Below are positions 63,359-64,000 of a DNA stretch of 64,000 bases, in pieces (the stretch's first letter is position 1; the number at the start of each line of letters is the position of its first letter). The notes below the pieces were generated by a model. That model did not search any database. It had not been told where the DNA came from and saw only the letters and a program-made list of their open reading frames with translations. The stretch comes from Spirulina major PCC 6313. Its GTDB lineage: Bacteria; Cyanobacteriota; Cyanobacteriia; Cyanobacteriales; Spirulinaceae. The stretch spans positions 3,066,771 through 3,130,770 of the forward strand of contig NZ_KV878783.1 in the NCBI RefSeq assembly GCF_001890765.1, given 5' to 3'. Both the position numbers and the translations under genes were made by a program.

Positions 63359-64000
63359 ATGAAATCCTCTTTGGTCATTCTTTACCACCGTGAACCCTAC
63401 GACGAAATTATCGAAAACGGGGTTGTTCGCTATCGCCCAAAGAAAAGTCCCAATGGGATTATGCCCACCCTCAAAAGCTTTTTTGGTCACGTTAATCGAG
63501 GTACTTGGGTCGCTTGGAAACAGGTGACAGAAGAACAAAAATCCACCTTTGAAAATCGCATCACCGTCGAAGAAGAAAATAATAATTACAGCGTGCTCCG
63601 GATTCCCCTCTTAGCGGATCAGGTCAAACACTTTTACCACATCACCTCAAAAGAAGCCTTTTGGCCCATTTTGCACTCTTTCCCCTGGCAGTTCACCGAT
63701 GAATCGTCAGACTGGGAAAACTTTAAAACCATTAATCGCCTCTTCGCTGAAGCTGCCTGTGAAGAAGCCGCCGAAGATGCTCTGATTTGGGTGCATGACT
63801 ATAATCTCTGGTTGGCTCCGCACTACATTCGCCAACTAAAACCCGACGCGAAAATTGCCTTTTTCCATCACACTCCCTTCCCCTCGGTGGATATCTTCAA
63901 CATCCTGCCCTGGCGGGAGCAAATTGTGGATAGTTTGCTCTGCTGTGATGTGGTGGGCTTCCATATTCCTCGCTACTCGGAAAACTTTGTCAATGTGGCG
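63359..64000 (+). CDS. ggpS: Glucosylglycerol-phosphate synthase (partial, runs off the right edge)
   Basis: 214 codons are present from ATG 63359. KSSLVILYHREPYDE, RPKKSPNGIMPTLKSFF and TWVAWKQVTEEQ are the N-terminal hallmarks of cyanobacterial GgpS (a GT20 enzyme joining ADP-glucose and glycerol-3-phosphate); then IWVHDYNLWLAPHYIRQL, FFHHTPFPSVDIFNILPWRE and the GFHIPRYSENF region. Makes glucosylglycerol, the main compatible solute of moderately halotolerant cyanobacteria. OtsA is the alternative, but these N-terminal residues match GgpS. Confidence 0.93.
   Translation, partial: MKSSLVILYHREPYDEIIENGVVRYRPKKSPNGIMPTLKSFFGHVNRGTWVAWKQVTEEQKSTFENRITVEEENNNYSVLRIPLLADQVKHFYHITSKEAFWPILHSFPWQFTDESSDWENFKTINRLFAEAACEEAAEDALIWVHDYNLWLAPHYIRQLKPDAKIAFFHHTPFPSVDIFNILPWREQIVDSLLCCDVVGFHIPRYSENFVNVA

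Overview
The window is a piece of a cyanobacterial chromosome. The HIP1 octamer GCGATCGC and its CGATCG core are scattered through almost every gene, GC content is moderate to high, and several genes are typical of cyanobacteria (ggpS, a B12-riboswitch-controlled hupE-cobW pair, ComFB, DUF1499, rppA/copR-type two-component genes, CHAT-TPR). The right edge carries the start of ggpS (glucosylglycerol-phosphate synthase) and the left edge carries a TreS-maltokinase fusion. That pairing suggests a salt-tolerant, probably marine or brackish, possibly filamentous species. I cannot name the species from the sequence. I saw no rRNA, tRNA or CRISPR array.

Layout. 1-4.6 kb: trehalose synthase/maltokinase, divergent from an aldo/keto reductase. 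4.8-10.3 kb: a copper-resistance island, with an OmpR-type regulator and sensor kinase divergent from a small secreted His-rich peptide, a His-rich multicopper oxidase (CopA type) and an outer-membrane CopB; a phased TTTCAT array lies in the divergent promoter. 10.7-15.9 kb: arsH, two tandem MscS channels, a methyltransferase, an alpha/beta hydrolase and an unknown gene. 16.1-18.1 kb: cobalamin riboswitch, hupE, cobW. 18.2-20.2 kb: a C5 DNA methyltransferase with a 5'-truncated TdeIII-like endonuclease. 20.3-27.3 kb: galE, a rhomboid/TPR/MuiA operon and a receiver-histidine kinase. 27.5-28.8 kb: a complete IS4-like element. 28.9-31.5 kb: modA and a modB-modC fusion. 31.8-45.6 kb: glycosyltransferase, broken Uma2 gene, PEP-CTERM trypsin, M61 peptidase, DUF1499, Wza-like exporter, universal stress protein with SulP transporter, CHAT-TPR protein, YciI. 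46.2-52.5 kb: ComFB, RNase Z, phosphoribosyltransferase, GPH sugar transporter, endonuclease V. 52.7-54.4 kb: an AT-rich, HIP1-free foreign island with a second C5 methyltransferase. 54.5-64 kb: glycosyltransferase, MFS exporter, recO, beta-barrel protein, histidine kinase, RibD-like reductase, rimM, ggpS.

The most striking structure that genes do not explain is repetitive DNA. Four copies of a small non-autonomous element (MITE-A, 123-270 bp) each sit between perfect 9-bp target duplications. Their ends resemble those of the IS4-like element at 27.5 kb, which also made a 9-bp duplication, so that IS family is a plausible mobiliser. Two of the four copies lie at the two DNA-methyltransferase loci. 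A second, 121-bp inverted-repeat element (MITE-B) has two full copies and one core remnant. A likely IS200/IS605 (TnpB-type) right-end remnant breaks the Uma2 gene.
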